A DNA stretch of 64,000 bases from Uruburuella testudinis (GCF_022870865.1 NZ_CP091508.1:372001-436000), one strand, 5' to 3'. Shown: positions 1-8,950, numbered from the stretch's first letter. The notes: generated by a model not told the origin, from the sequence alone. Numbers and translations: made by a program.

Positions 1-875
1 ACGCCGCCGAGTGGGGAAATGCAGGCCATGATGTCGGCGCGGCCGCCAAACGCGGCCAACGGCATGCCGCCGCCGATAACCTTGCCCATGGTGGTGAGAT
101 CGGGGGTGATACCGTGCAGCGATTGCGCGCCGCCTAATGCCACGCGGAAACCGGTCATCACTTCGTCGTAAATCAGCACTGCACCGTGCTGTTCGGTCAG
201 GGTGCGCAAGGCGGTGATAAAGGCTTCAGACGGCCTCACCAGATTCATGTTGCCGGCAAAAGGCTCCAGAATCACGCAGGCGATTTCTGCGCCGATTTGG
301 GCGAAGGTTTCTTCCAACTGTGTCACATCGTTATACGACAACACTAAAGTATGTTTGGTAAAGTCGGCAGGCACGCCGGCGGAACTGGGGTTGCCGAATG
401 TGAGCAGGCCGCTGCCGGCTTTGACCAGCAGGCTGTCGGAATGGCCGTGGTAGCAGCCTTCGAATTTGATGATTTTGTCGCGCCCGGTAAAGCCGCGTGC
501 CAGACGAATCGCGCTCATGGTGGCTTCGGTGCCGGAGCTGACCAGGCGCAACTGCTCGACGCCGGGCATGATTTTGGCGATTTCTTCGGCAATCACGATT
601 TCTGCTTCAGTGGGGGCGCCGAACGATAAACCGCCCAAGGCCGCTTCGCGCACGGCTTCAATCACTTCAGGATGGGCGTGGCCGACAATTGCCGGCCCCC
701 ATGAGCCGACATAATCGATATAGCGCAAGTCGTTTTCATCCCAAACATAAGCGCCTTCGGCTTTTTTGATAAAGCGGGGAATGCCGCCCACGCTGCCGAA
801 AGCGCGCACAGGTGAATTAACGCCGCCGGGAATGATGGCTTTGGCGCGGTTGAAAAGTTGCTCGTTGCGGTTCAT
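1..875 (-). CDS. hemL: Glutamate-1-semialdehyde 2,1-aminomutase, 5' part (runs off the left edge)
   Basis: Translating the minus strand from the ATG at 875 gives [18 protein letters not shown] and then a continuous class-III aminotransferase. HemL is a PLP enzyme that converts glutamate-1-semialdehyde to 5-aminolevulinate, the last step of the C5 route to haem. The lysine in the [12 protein letters not shown] segment falls at residue 265, the known Schiff-base lysine position of HemL, and a YDEVMTGFR aspartate motif lies just before it. About 291 codons are present; the C-terminal third is outside the window. hemJ, a later haem gene, lies 6 kb away but is not in the same operon. Confidence 0.96.
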   Translation of the reverse strand, partial: MNRNEQLFNRAKAIIPGGVNSPVRAFGSVGGIPRFIKKAEGAYVWDENDLRYIDYVGSWGPAIVGHAHPEVIEAVREAALGGLSFGAPTEAEIVIAEEIAKIMPGVEQLRLVSSGTEATMSAIRLARGFTGRDKIIKFEGCYHGHSDSLLVKAGSGLLTFGNPSSAGVPADFTKHTLVLSYNDVTQLEETFAQIGAEIACVILEPFAGNMNLVRPSEAFITALRTLTEQHGAVLIYDEVMTGFRVALGGAQSLHGITPDLTTMGKVIGGGMPLAAFGGRADIMACISPLGG

Positions 876-896
876 GTCGGAAATCCTTTAATCATC

Positions 897-930
897 AAAA
901 ATGCCGTCTGAAAACGTTCAGACGGCATTT
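897..930. terminator. Inverted DUS hairpin between hemL and the MFS gene
   Basis: Two uptake sequences in the AT form (ATGCCGTCTGAA) face each other around a 4-nt loop, flanked by AAAA and TTTT. It lies downstream of the leftward MFS gene and upstream of hemL, so it probably ends the MFS operon transcript and doubles as a DNA-uptake signal. Confidence 0.75.
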
Positions 931-966
931 TAACAGTTTTGACGTGCTTTTTCAGAAGCCTTGCTT

Positions 967-2265
967 TTAAAAGCTTTTCAATTTTCGGGTGCTCAACACA
1001 ATAATCACGGCACTCAGAATCATGCTGCCGCCTAAAAAGGTGATGGCTGCATTAAACGAGCCGGTCAGATCACGCAGATAGCCCACCACATAAGGGCCGA
1101 AAAAGCCGCCCAAATTGCCGATGCTGTTGATCATGGCAATGGCACCGCCGGCTGCGGCTCCGGTCAGAAAGGAAGGCGGAATCGCCCAAAAGGGCGAAAA
1201 AGCCCCAAACGCGCCACACAAAGCAATCATCAGCAGAATAAAAGCCAGCACGACATTGGCGGCAGCGATATAGGCGGCGGCTGTCAAAGCGACGGCGCTG
1301 ATGCTCAGGCAAACTGCCACGTGCCGGCGGCGTTCGCGTTTTTTGTCGGAATGGCTGCCCACCCACAACATCGCCAGCATGGCTGCGAAATACATGAATC
1401 CGATCAGCCAGCCGAGGTTTTGCAGGCTTAATGAGGTAACGGCTACCATGCTGCGCGAGATGGTGGGCAAAAACATATTGATGCCGTAATAGCCCATCAT
1501 CCAGAAAAGATAACCGGCCGACAGCAGCAACACATATTTGTCTTTCAGTGCTTGCAGGAAGGTGTAGTGTTTGACCGCTTGCTTGGCTTGCTGCTCTTTA
1601 TCCAGCGTTTGCATCAGCCAGTTTTTTTCATCGGCACGAAGCCATTTGACATCGGCAATGCGGTCATCGAGATAGAAAAATGCCATGATGCCGAGCGCCA
1701 CGGCGGGCAAGGCTTCGAGAATAAACATCCATTGCCAGCCGGCCAGCCCCCAGCCTTCGATGCCGAGCAAAAAGGTAGAGAGGGGCGCGCCCAGCGCATT
1801 AGCACCGGGAATGGCCAGCATAAAGGCGGCAATGGCTTTGGCGTGGTGTTTGGTTTGGTAAAAGCCGCTCAGGTAGTGCACCATGCAGGGATAGAAACTG
1901 GCTTCTGCAACGCCGAGCAGAAAGCGCACGGTATAAAATTGCCAGGGCGTTTTGATAAAGGCCATCAAAACGGCCAGCAGCCCCCAGCTGACCATAATCC
2001 GGCAAATCCATTTGCGCGCGCCTACTTTGGCCATCATGGCGCTGCCCGGCACTTCCAGCAGAAAATAGCCGAGAAAAAACATGCCGGCACCGAGGCCGAA
2101 AACGGTGTCGGAAAACTGCAAATCCTGATTCATTTGCAGGGCGGCGAAGCTGATGTTCACGCGGTCGAGAATGGCGATAAAAAAGCAGAGAAACAAAAAC
2201 GGTATCAACCGCCGGGTAACTTTGCGCACGGTGCTGCTTTCCAATGCAGACAATTGGGTATTCAT
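967..2265 (-). CDS. MFS transporter, anion:cation symporter (ACS) family
   Basis: The protein has 432 residues and about 12 hydrophobic helices. The ACS-family signature ILDRVNISFA is at residues 32-41 in TM1, and a loop-2/3 motif region (AKVGARKW) lies near residue 80. ACS members import carboxylates, aldonates, hexuronates or similar organic anions with H+ or Na+. It is the last gene of a leftward operon after an SDR dehydrogenase and a two-subunit transketolase, so it probably imports the compound those enzymes process. The RBS GAGGAGAAA lies just upstream of the ATG. A DUS hairpin in the 131-bp gap before it may reduce read-through. The substrate cannot be read from the sequence. Confidence 0.85.
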   Translation of the reverse strand: MNTQLSALESSTVRKVTRRLIPFLFLCFFIAILDRVNISFAALQMNQDLQFSDTVFGLGAGMFFLGYFLLEVPGSAMMAKVGARKWICRIMVSWGLLAVLMAFIKTPWQFYTVRFLLGVAEASFYPCMVHYLSGFYQTKHHAKAIAAFMLAIPGANALGAPLSTFLLGIEGWGLAGWQWMFILEALPAVALGIMAFFYLDDRIADVKWLRADEKNWLMQTLDKEQQAKQAVKHYTFLQALKDKYVLLLSAGYLFWMMGYYGINMFLPTISRSMVAVTSLSLQNLGWLIGFMYFAAMLAMLWVGSHSDKKRERRRHVAVCLSISAVALTAAAYIAAANVVLAFILLMIALCGAFGAFSPFWAIPPSFLTGAAAGGAIAMINSIGNLGGFFGPYVVGYLRDLTGSFNAAITFLGGSMILSAVIIVLSTRKLKSF

Positions 2266-2350
2266 GAATTTCTCCTCATTATTTATGATTGTTGTTCAGG
2301 CGTTGCAAACGCCTGTTTTTTTATCTGTATAGGTTGTATGTTGCGGTAGT

Positions 2351-2384
2351 CAGGCCGTCTGAAACCTAGGTTTCAGACGGCCTG
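2351..2384. terminator. Inverted DUS hairpin within the transketolase-MFS gap
   Basis: A near-perfect palindrome of two AGGCCGTCTGAA copies around CCTAGG, just after the stop of the transketolase C-terminal subunit gene. It has no clear T-run, so it could attenuate rather than fully stop transcription into the MFS gene. Confidence 0.55.
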
Positions 2385-2396
2385 AAACGGCCGCTG

Positions 2397-3389
2397 TCAG
2401 CCCAGCCAGTTTTTGACTTGCGAAATGACGGCCTGTGTGGAAATACCGTAGCGCTCATGCAGGGTCGGCAAGGCGCCCGCATCCAGAAACGCATCGGGCA
2501 GGGCAATGCGTTTGAAGGGCACGGTAACTTGTCGGCTCATCAACAAAGCTGCCACCGCCTCGCCCAAGCCGCCGATAACGGTGTGGTTTTCGGCGCATAC
2601 GAGCAAGCGCCCCTTGCCGGCTTCGTGCACAATCGTTGCTTCGTCTAAGGGTTTGAGTGTGGGCACATGCAACACGGCCGCGTCGATATGGTCTTTTTGC
2701 AATTGCTTGGCCGCTTCCAGTGTGCGCATGGTCATCAGGCCGGTGCTGACAAACAACACATCTTTGCCATCGCGCAACAGTTTGGCTTTACCCAATTCAA
2801 ACTGATAGCCGTATTCATCGAGCAGCAGCGGTACTTGGCCGCGCAGCAGGCGCATATAAACCGGCCCGCGGTAATCAGCAATGGCGTGGGTGGCCTGTTG
2901 GATTTCCAAGGCATCGCAAGGGTCGATAACGGTCATATTGGGAATGCTGCGCATCAAGGCCAAATCTTCACAGGCCTGATGGCTGGGGCCGTAGCCGGTT
3001 GTCAGCCCGGGCAGGGCGGCACAGATTTTTACATTCAGATTTTCTTCGGCAATCACTTGGTGGATAAAATCAAATGCACGGCGGGTGGCGAATACCGCAT
3101 AGCTGGTGGCAAACGGGGTCAGGCCGGTTTTCGCCATGCCGCCGGCGGCGGCCAGCAGCAGCTGTTCGGCCATGCCCATTTGATAAAAGCGCTCGGGATG
3201 GGCATCTCGGAAAAGATGGATGTCGGTGTATTTGGCCAAATCGGCACTCAGCCCGACGATGTCCGGCCGCTGCTCGGCAAGGGCATTGAGTGCATGGCCG
3301 AAGGGTGCCGATACGGTTTTCTGGCCGGCCTCGGCAATCGACGCAATCATGGCAGAAGTGGTCAGGCGGGGTTTGGCGGCGGTAGTCAT
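2397..3389 (-). CDS. Transketolase, C-terminal subunit (Pyr + transketolase C domains)
   Basis: The protein has 330 residues and corresponds to the second half of transketolase. The GMAEQ motif at residues 72-76 carries the catalytic glutamate (E75) that activates thiamine diphosphate, and a transketolase C-terminal domain follows from about residue 200. Its start overlaps the stop of the N-terminal subunit gene by 4 bp, so the two are translationally coupled and should form one enzyme. Split transketolases of this kind usually act in dedicated sugar-catabolic operons (known cases include apulose-4-phosphate and sulfofructose pathways) rather than as the housekeeping enzyme. Confidence 0.9.
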   Translation of the reverse strand: MTTAAKPRLTTSAMIASIAEAGQKTVSAPFGHALNALAEQRPDIVGLSADLAKYTDIHLFRDAHPERFYQMGMAEQLLLAAAGGMAKTGLTPFATSYAVFATRRAFDFIHQVIAEENLNVKICAALPGLTTGYGPSHQACEDLALMRSIPNMTVIDPCDALEIQQATHAIADYRGPVYMRLLRGQVPLLLDEYGYQFELGKAKLLRDGKDVLFVSTGLMTMRTLEAAKQLQKDHIDAAVLHVPTLKPLDEATIVHEAGKGRLLVCAENHTVIGGLGEAVAALLMSRQVTVPFKRIALPDAFLDAGALPTLHERYGISTQAVISQVKNWLG

Positions 3390-4213
3390 GCGTCTGCTCC
3401 TTCGGTTTTATCGAGAACGGCCAATGCCTGCGCCCATTCGTGTGCATCAACGCGGATAAAATGGTTTTTCTCGCGCTGTTCTAAAAACGGCACGCCTTTG
3501 CCCATCAGGGTGTCGCACAAAATCACCCGCGGCTGTGCTTCATTCAAATGGCGTGCCGTGTCAAAGGCCGTCTGAACGGCATCAATATCATTGCCGTCAA
3601 CGCGCTGGACGTGCCAGCCGAAAGCGGCCCATTTGTCGGCCAATGGTTCGAAATTCAGGATATCGGTGGAGGTGCCGTCGGCTTGCTGGCGGTTGATGTC
3701 GACAATGCAAATCAGATTGTCGAGCCGGTGGTGTGCCGCCGACATGGCTGCTTCCCAAGTCGAACCTTCGTCCAGCTCGCCATCCGACATTGAGTTGTAA
3801 ACAAAACCTGTTTTGCGCTGCTGTTTCAACCCCAGCGCAATGCCGACGCCGATCGGCAACCCTTGCCCCAATGAGCCGCCTGAAATTTCCATGCCCGGTG
3901 TGTATGCGGCCATGCCCGACATCGGCAGATGGCTGTCGTCGCTGCCATACACTTCGATATCGTCGGGGCTGAGGATGCCGGCCTCCATCAGAGCGGCATA
4001 ATGGGCAATCGCATAATGCCCGTGCGACAGCAAAAACCAGTCGCGCTCCGGCCATTCGGGGTTGGCCGGGTCAAAGTTCATCGCATGGCAATAAGCCACA
4101 GCCAATACGTCGGCATAGCCCAGGGCTTGGCCGACATAGCCTTGCCCCTGTATTTCGCCCATTTTCACCGCATAACGGCGGATATTGCGGGCGTGTTGGT
4201 GTAAAGTCGTCAT
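3386..4213 (-). CDS. Transketolase, N-terminal (thiamine diphosphate-binding) subunit
   Basis: The protein has 275 residues. Typical transketolase N-domain motifs are visible: SHGH at 63-66, GGSLGQG at 112-118, and the ThDP/Mg motif SDGELDEG at 143-150 ending in the asparagine of VDIN (N174). It lacks the Pyr and C-terminal domains, which are supplied by the next gene with a 4-bp overlap. It lies 13 bp behind the SDR gene. An RBS-like CGGAG precedes the ATG. The pair should transfer a two-carbon ketol unit between phosphorylated or free sugars; the true substrate is unknown. Confidence 0.9.
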   Translation of the reverse strand: MTTLHQHARNIRRYAVKMGEIQGQGYVGQALGYADVLAVAYCHAMNFDPANPEWPERDWFLLSHGHYAIAHYAALMEAGILSPDDIEVYGSDDSHLPMSGMAAYTPGMEISGGSLGQGLPIGVGIALGLKQQRKTGFVYNSMSDGELDEGSTWEAAMSAAHHRLDNLICIVDINRQQADGTSTDILNFEPLADKWAAFGWHVQRVDGNDIDAVQTAFDTARHLNEAQPRVILCDTLMGKGVPFLEQREKNHFIRVDAHEWAQALAVLDKTEGADA

Positions 4214-4226
4214 CGTTGTGCTCCGT

Positions 4227-4982
4227 TTAGTGAATCAGCATGCCGCCGTTAACATCCAGCGTGATGCCGGTCAGATAGGCCGATAAGCCGCTGCCGAGAA
4301 ACACGCAGGCATTGGCGACATCTTCTGCATCGCCCAAGCGGTTGAGCGGAATGCCTTTCAAAATATCGGCCCGCATTTCATCGGTGAGTTTGCCGGCGGT
4401 AATATCGGTTTGAATCAGCCCCGGCGTAATGCTGTTGACACGGATATTGTCTGCGCCCAACTCGCGCGCCATTGCCTTGGCCAAACCCAAGACCCCGGCT
4501 TTGGCGGCCGAATAGTGCGGGCCGCCGAAAATACCGCCGCCGCGCTGGGCAGATACGGAAGACAGGCAGATGATGCTGCCGCCGCCGCCCGAGCGCATTG
4601 CCGGCACCAAGGCCTGGCTCATGTTGAGCGTGCCGCGCAATGAAACATCGGTAACTGCGGTGTAGTTGTCCGGCGTGATGTCCATCAGCTTCAGCGGCTG
4701 GGTGATGCCGGCATTGTTGACCAATATATCCACACGCCCGAAGGCGGCCAATACGGCTTGGGCGGCTGCGGCACAAGCGGCATGGTCGGCCACATTGCAG
4801 GCCAAACCGAGATGCCCTCCGCCCGGTAAAGCGGCGGCGGCCGCTTGGGCGGCTGTTTCGTCCAAATCCAGTATCGCCACCCGCGCGCCCTCTTCGGCGA
4901 AGCGCACGGCCGTTTTACGGCCGATGCCGCGTAAAGACGCCGCACCGGTAATCACCGCAAATTTTCCATTCAGCAAACTCAT
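4227..4982 (-). CDS. Short-chain dehydrogenase/reductase (SDR), classical FabG-like
   Basis: A classical SDR of 251 residues from the ATG at 4982, chosen because AAAGGAG lies 5 nt upstream; another ATG one codon earlier is possible. It has a Rossmann motif TGAASLRGIG (about 12-21, one residue longer than the usual TGxxxGIG), NNAG (89-92), a catalytic serine in the LSSVS stretch, and YxxxK (Y157, K161). It is the first gene of the SDR-transketolase-MFS operon and probably oxidises a polyol or hydroxy-acid to the ketose that the transketolase then cleaves. A fatty-acid role is unlikely given the neighbours. Confidence 0.88.
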   Translation of the reverse strand: MSLLNGKFAVITGAASLRGIGRKTAVRFAEEGARVAILDLDETAAQAAAAALPGGGHLGLACNVADHAACAAAAQAVLAAFGRVDILVNNAGITQPLKLMDITPDNYTAVTDVSLRGTLNMSQALVPAMRSGGGGSIICLSSVSAQRGGGIFGGPHYSAAKAGVLGLAKAMARELGADNIRVNSITPGLIQTDITAGKLTDEMRADILKGIPLNRLGDAEDVANACVFLGSGLSAYLTGITLDVNGGMLIH

Positions 4983-5022
4983 CATCACTCCTTTTGATTT
5001 TTCGTTTGTTTATCGTTTGGCC

Positions 5023-5052
5023 AGTATAGAAAGCTTGACATCAAGTCTACAA
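5023..5052 (-). promoter_or_regulatory. Promoter and putative LysR operator of the SDR-transketolase-MFS operon
   Basis: On the minus strand a -35-like TTGTAG (5047-5052) is separated by 18 nt from a -10 TATACT (5023-5028). Inside the spacer lies the dyad CTTGA-CA-TCAAG (5034-5045), a plausible LysR-type binding site that also sits upstream of the divergent regulator gene. Confidence 0.55.
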
Positions 5053-5094
5053 ACGAATAAAAAGGCCGAACAGATGAATTAAATTCACCCGAAT

Positions 5095-6012
5095 ATGCGC
5101 AAAATCCCCCCGTTGAAAGCCTTGCAGGCCTTTGAAGCCGCCGCGCGTAACGGCTCGTTTATCGCGGCTGCTGAAGAATTGTTTCTCACGCCCTCGGCCG
5201 TCAGCCACCAAATCCGCCAACTTGAAAACCGCTTGGGCTTAAAACTGTTTCACCGCGGCCACCGCAGCATTGAGCTAACGGATGTGGGGCAGCGTTATGC
5301 CCGTGCCGTCAGCACTTCGTTTAAGCAGATTCAGGCGGCCACGCGCGACATCGAATGCTCGGGTAAAAGCGATATTCTGACCATTCAGAGCACCCCCAGC
5401 TTTGCGGCGCAATGGCTGATGCCGCGGTTGGCGCGCTTTTCAGCTCAGCATGATGATATCGACGTGCGTTTGAATGCTTCGATGCAAATGGCCGATATTC
5501 ATGCAGAAGAGGCGGATGTTGTGATTCGTTATGGTGATGTTTTTGCCGAGAAAGGCATTGTGATGGAGAGCTTGCCGGAAGAAAATATCCAAGTATTGTG
5601 CCCACCTTGCCTGATGCCGTCTGAAGGTTTTTCGTTATGTCATCAAGTATTGATTCATTCAGAAGTCAATCTTTATCAATGGCGCGATTGGGCAGGGGAA
5701 TATGGCGTTGGCGGGCTGGCATTGGATCGGGGGCCGCGGTTTGACCGGACGTTTATGGCCATTCATGCCGCTACCGACGGCGTGGGGGTGGCTTTGGAAA
5801 GCGCATTGATGGCCGAGCGGGAATTATCGGAGGGAAAATTGCTGCTGCCGTTGGCTGATATGGGCATCAAAATCAGTACGCACAAATTGCTTTATTCTAA
5901 AATTAAAGCGCAATCGCCGAAAATAGTGCTTTTCCGGGCGTGGCTTTATGGTGAGTTGGCACAATCTTGCGCTGCGGTGGATGCTTTGATTGAAGAGAGC
6001 CGGCGCGTCTGA
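5095..6012 (+). CDS. LysR-type transcriptional regulator, GcvA-like
   Basis: The protein has 305 residues. An N-terminal winged HTH (about 4-63; AFEAAARNGSFIAAAEELF, SAVSHQIRQLE) is followed by a substrate-binding domain. It resembles the GcvA/AmpR subgroup in the HTH (the FHRGHRSIELTDVG wing). It is divergent from the SDR operon with a 100-bp shared intergenic region containing a CTTGACATCAAG dyad, so it most likely controls that operon in response to its substrate. A repeat of family A begins 33 bp after its stop. Confidence 0.92.
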   Translation: MRKIPPLKALQAFEAAARNGSFIAAAEELFLTPSAVSHQIRQLENRLGLKLFHRGHRSIELTDVGQRYARAVSTSFKQIQAATRDIECSGKSDILTIQSTPSFAAQWLMPRLARFSAQHDDIDVRLNASMQMADIHAEEADVVIRYGDVFAEKGIVMESLPEENIQVLCPPCLMPSEGFSLCHQVLIHSEVNLYQWRDWAGEYGVGGLALDRGPRFDRTFMAIHAATDGVGVALESALMAERELSEGKLLLPLADMGIKISTHKLLYSKIKAQSPKIVLFRAWLYGELAQSCAAVDALIEESRRV

Positions 6013-6044
6013 TTGCCGCCGGCATGAATATGGTCAGGGCACCC

Positions 6045-6142
6045 TAGGGCGTCCTGACCATTCATATATCATCATTTTTTGGCCGGTATCTGCATTTTCA
6101 GGAGCAAAAATCCCTCATATAAAGACACATCAGGGCACTTTG
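6045..6142. repeat. Family A repeat, internally deleted copy
   Basis: It begins TAGGGCGTCCTGACCATTC and ends near CACATCAGGGCACTT, the two termini of the family, but is about 98 bp rather than 164 because the central section is missing. Directly to its left (6031-6046) is the right end of another copy, so the junction reads as a 30-bp palindrome centred on TA. Confidence 0.7.
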
Positions 6143-6198
6143 GTTCATCATTCGATTAACAGAGCCAAATCACCTGTCAATCGAATGGTGAGGATGCG

Positions 6199-6582
6199 CT
6201 AACGCTGCCAAATATAATAACGCCCTTCCGAAGCCTGCATGGCCGTGTCGATTTCGCGGCGGGTGGTGTCGGAGGCGAAATGCGGCAGGTATTGCGCAAG
6301 CGCGGCCAGCATATCGGCCATGTTTTCAGTATCTTGCGGCAGGCGCACGCCTTGGTTGGGGCGGCCGATATACCAATAAGGAAAAGGCTCGAAATCGCCT
6401 TCGATGTTGATGGCGACGATTTCGATGTCTTGCCAGGCAATGCGGCCGAATTCTTTGCCGTTGGCTTCGCCGGTCAGATAATCCGGTGTGATGGCAGCGT
6501 GATAGCTAATGGGATCGGGTTGCTGAGGAGTGAGGTGTTCGGTTTCAAACCGGTGCCATTGTTGTTTCAGGGTCTCAAACAT
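6199..6582 (-). CDS. Conserved hypothetical protein, 127 aa
   Basis: I do not recognise a named family. The protein is soluble, acidic-to-neutral and rich in aromatic residues (PFPYWYIGRPNQG near 65-77), with no signal peptide or membrane helix. It lies 9 bp behind the CYTH gene and is the last gene of the hemJ-CYTH-hypothetical run. The RBS AAGGAGACATC lies before the ATG. It could be a SMI1/KNR4-like small protein, judging by the layout of hydrophobic and aromatic residues, but this is weak. Confidence 0.8.
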   Translation of the reverse strand: MFETLKQQWHRFETEHLTPQQPDPISYHAAITPDYLTGEANGKEFGRIAWQDIEIVAINIEGDFEPFPYWYIGRPNQGVRLPQDTENMADMLAALAQYLPHFASDTTRREIDTAMQASEGRYYIWQR

Positions 6583-6591
6583 GATGTCTCC

Positions 6592-7074
6592 TTAGGGTGT
6601 TCTGAATGACTGCCAGCTTGAATACGGGTGTTTACTCAAATAGGCATTGGTATACATGCCGTCTGAAGTGATTTCTTCACCGAGCCAGCTGGGGCGTTCA
6701 AACGGGGTATCTTCGTCGGGCAGCTCCAGTTCGGCCACCATCAGGGGCGCGTTGTCGCCGAAATATTCGTCGATTTCAAACACAAAGCCGCCGTATTCGA
6801 CTTCATAGCGGTGTTTTTCCAGCTTGAACGGGCACATGGTGGCCATCATGGTTTCGGCGTGGGCCAGTGGGATTTCATATTCGAATTCGCTGCGCGATAC
6901 ATCGGAAATATAGCCTTTGAGCGTGAGCCAGGCTTGGTTGCCGATGATGCGCACGCGGATGGTGCGTTCTTTTACCACGCTCAAATAGCCTTGGCGCAGG
7001 GTTTTGGGCGTGCCTGCCTGCGTGCGCCAGCTGTCGTTTTTTAACAGGAAGCGGCGTTCGATTTCAACAGTCAT
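6592..7074 (-). CDS. CYTH-domain protein (triphosphate tunnel enzyme)
   Basis: The protein has 160 residues. The N-terminal EIERRFLL (E4, E6) is the CYTH ExExK/R signature, and later charged strands (IRVRIIGNQAWLTLKG, KHRYEVEYGG, FEIDEYFGD, MVAELELP) build the eight-stranded tunnel that binds triphosphate and metal. Small single-domain bacterial members are mostly inorganic tripolyphosphatases. The ATG follows a DNA uptake sequence almost directly (GGCCGTCTGAAACATG). It sits between hemJ and a hypothetical gene in a likely operon. Confidence 0.9.
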   Translation of the reverse strand: MTVEIERRFLLKNDSWRTQAGTPKTLRQGYLSVVKERTIRVRIIGNQAWLTLKGYISDVSRSEFEYEIPLAHAETMMATMCPFKLEKHRYEVEYGGFVFEIDEYFGDNAPLMVAELELPDEDTPFERPSWLGEEITSDGMYTNAYLSKHPYSSWQSFRTP

Positions 7075-7089
7075 GTTTCAGACGGCCTT

Positions 7090-7512
7090 TCAGAAGGGTT
7101 TGAAAACAACAAGATAAAGCGCAATAATCATAATCAGCACGGGTATTTCGTTAAACACGCGATACCATTTGTGTGAATAGCGGTTGCGGCTTTCTTGAAA
7201 ATCCAGCAACAGCCGGTAGCAGTAAAAGTGATAGCCGAGCAAAATCACACCGAGAGTGACCTTAGTATGTACCCAGCCTTGCCCCCACCAACCGGTAACG
7301 AACGGAATGGCAAAGCCGAACACCACCGCACCGACGGCCAGCGGCGTCATAAATTTGAACAGCCGCTCAGCCATGCCGAGCAGCCGCTGGTATTCGCCGC
7401 GGTTGCCCGGCTCGACTTGAGCCAGATTCACATAAATGCGGGGCAGATAAAACAGCCCGGCAAACCAGGCGATAATGAAGAAAATGTGCAGCAGCTTAAA
7501 CCACAAATACAT
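7090..7512 (-). CDS. hemJ: Protoporphyrinogen IX oxidase HemJ (UPF0093)
   Basis: A membrane protein of 140 residues from the ATG at 7512 (MYLWFKLLH); a longer reading frame from 7593 would add 27 residues without family similarity. HemJ oxidises protoporphyrinogen IX to protoporphyrin IX in the inner membrane. The N-terminal FKLLHIFFIIAWFAGLFYLPRI with its conserved histidine (H9) is characteristic, and four hydrophobic helices are visible. An uptake sequence occupies the leader directly before the ATG, with GAAAGG as probable RBS. It is probably the first gene of a three-gene operon. Confidence 0.93.
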   Translation of the reverse strand: MYLWFKLLHIFFIIAWFAGLFYLPRIYVNLAQVEPGNRGEYQRLLGMAERLFKFMTPLAVGAVVFGFAIPFVTGWWGQGWVHTKVTLGVILLGYHFYCYRLLLDFQESRNRYSHKWYRVFNEIPVLIMIIALYLVVFKPF

Positions 7513-7713
7513 TTCAGACGGCCTTTCAGAATAAACAGGGGTATTGTAGCCGCAAAAGGTTAAAATATGTGAAAAAACGCCGGCGCCTTTCACTTTATCA
7601 TCTTACTTTCTTGCCCCACCTGCGCCTGTATGATGATTGAGCCGAACGGCGCTATATCAGCTTGAAAAATCCGGCGGATAAGGTTGCGCAGCCGTGCTTG
7701 TTTGAAGAGAAAG

Positions 7714-8373
7714 TCAGCCGAAATTGAGCCATTGCAGCACACGGTTGCCCCACTTGCCCGCATAATAACCAAACAGTGAATAACTTTCTTGCAGCAGAAA
7801 ATGCATTTTTTTGCGTGATTCGCTGTAGCGGCTGGTGGGGGTGCCTGAAGTTTCCGCCTGCAACCCCAAATCACGCGCCATCACTGCCGCTCGGGCTGTA
7901 TGGTAAGGGTCGGTAACAATCACAATGTCGGCAATATCGTGTTCGCGCAGCAGCGGTTTGATGTTGAGCAGGTTTTGATAAGTGTCGCGCGAAGTGTTTT
8001 CAAACAAAATGTCCCGCGCGGGCACTCCTTGCTTGAGCGCATAGCGCCGCCCCACTTCGGCCTCGGTCATAAAGCCTTTTTTGGGGGTGCCGCCGGTGAA
8101 TACCAGCTTATCAACCCGCCCGGCCTGATACAGCGCAATGGCATGATTGATGCGCTCTTGAAACACCGGAGAAGGGCGTTTGTCCCATGCCGCCGCGCCG
8201 AGCACCACCGCCGCATCGGCATGGTATTGGGCAGGCAGCACACGGTTGCCGCTGCGGTAAACCTCGGCTATGCACATGCCGAACAGCACCAGCACCAGCA
8301 TCAGGCTGAGCATGATGCCGCGCAACAGGTAATAGCGCAAGCCGTTGCGGCTGCGTAAAAGCGATATCTTCAT
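7714..8373 (-). CDS. YdcF/SanA-family (DUF218) membrane-anchored protein
   Basis: The protein has 219 residues. One N-terminal membrane helix (about 17-38) is followed by a DUF218 domain: DAAVVLGAAAW, FQERINHAIALYQAG, LVFTGG, TEAE, NTSRDTYQN, IVTDPYHTARA. Members are linked to envelope integrity and peptidoglycan metabolism (SanA, ElyC), with the domain probably periplasmic. An uptake sequence lies 7 nt before the ATG. It stands alone between hemJ and arsC. Confidence 0.88.
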   Translation of the reverse strand: MKISLLRSRNGLRYYLLRGIMLSLMLVLVLFGMCIAEVYRSGNRVLPAQYHADAAVVLGAAAWDKRPSPVFQERINHAIALYQAGRVDKLVFTGGTPKKGFMTEAEVGRRYALKQGVPARDILFENTSRDTYQNLLNIKPLLREHDIADIVIVTDPYHTARAAVMARDLGLQAETSGTPTSRYSESRKKMHFLLQESYSLFGYYAGKWGNRVLQWLNFG

Positions 8374-8416
8374 GAACGTTCAGACGGCCTTACATGCCAT
8401 CAGGCAGGATTCGGCA

Positions 8417-8773
8417 TCATAATAATGCTTCGATATTTTCCAACGGGCGGCCGACAGCCGCTTTATCACCCGCCACCGCAATCGGGCGTTCCAGCAGTTT
8501 CGGGGTGGCGGCGATGGCGCGCAATAAATCTTCATTGCTCAAATCAGGATTGTCCAGCCCCAGTTGTTGGTATTGTTCGTCTTTTGTCCGCATCATGCTG
8601 CGCACCGAGTCGGCACCGAGTTTGCGGAAAATAACGGCCAATTCTTCAACAGAAGGCGGTGTGTCCAAATAATTCACCACATGGGTTTTTACGCCGCGCA
8701 CCTGCAACAGCGCCAGCGCCGCCCGTGATTTGCTGCAACGGCTGTTGTGGTAAAGCGTTACTGTTTGGGTCAT
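8417..8773 (-). CDS. arsC: ArsC-family arsenate reductase (glutaredoxin type)
   Basis: The protein has 118 residues. The motif YHNSRCSKSR gives catalytic C13, and R62, R96 and R109 match the three anion-binding arginines of the E. coli plasmid ArsC family. It reduces arsenate to arsenite with glutathione and glutaredoxin, or belongs to the closely related YffB/Spx-like group. No arsenite pump or ArsR gene is adjacent, so arsenic detoxification is likely but not certain. Confidence 0.88.
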   Translation of the reverse strand: MTQTVTLYHNSRCSKSRAALALLQVRGVKTHVVNYLDTPPSVEELAVIFRKLGADSVRSMMRTKDEQYQQLGLDNPDLSNEDLLRAIAATPKLLERPIAVAGDKAAVGRPLENIEALL

Positions 8774-8950
8774 GGTGTTTCCTGCTTTCTGTTTTAATCA
8801 GCTTATTGGATTTGATTGTAAACCAGCCCCGCCGACTTGTCGCCCCCGATGCATTTATTTCAACACATATCAACAGCGGTGCATGAAAAAGCCCATGGGT
8901 ATGCGGGATAGCGATACTCCCATGATACAACAACCGGTGCGATATACGAC

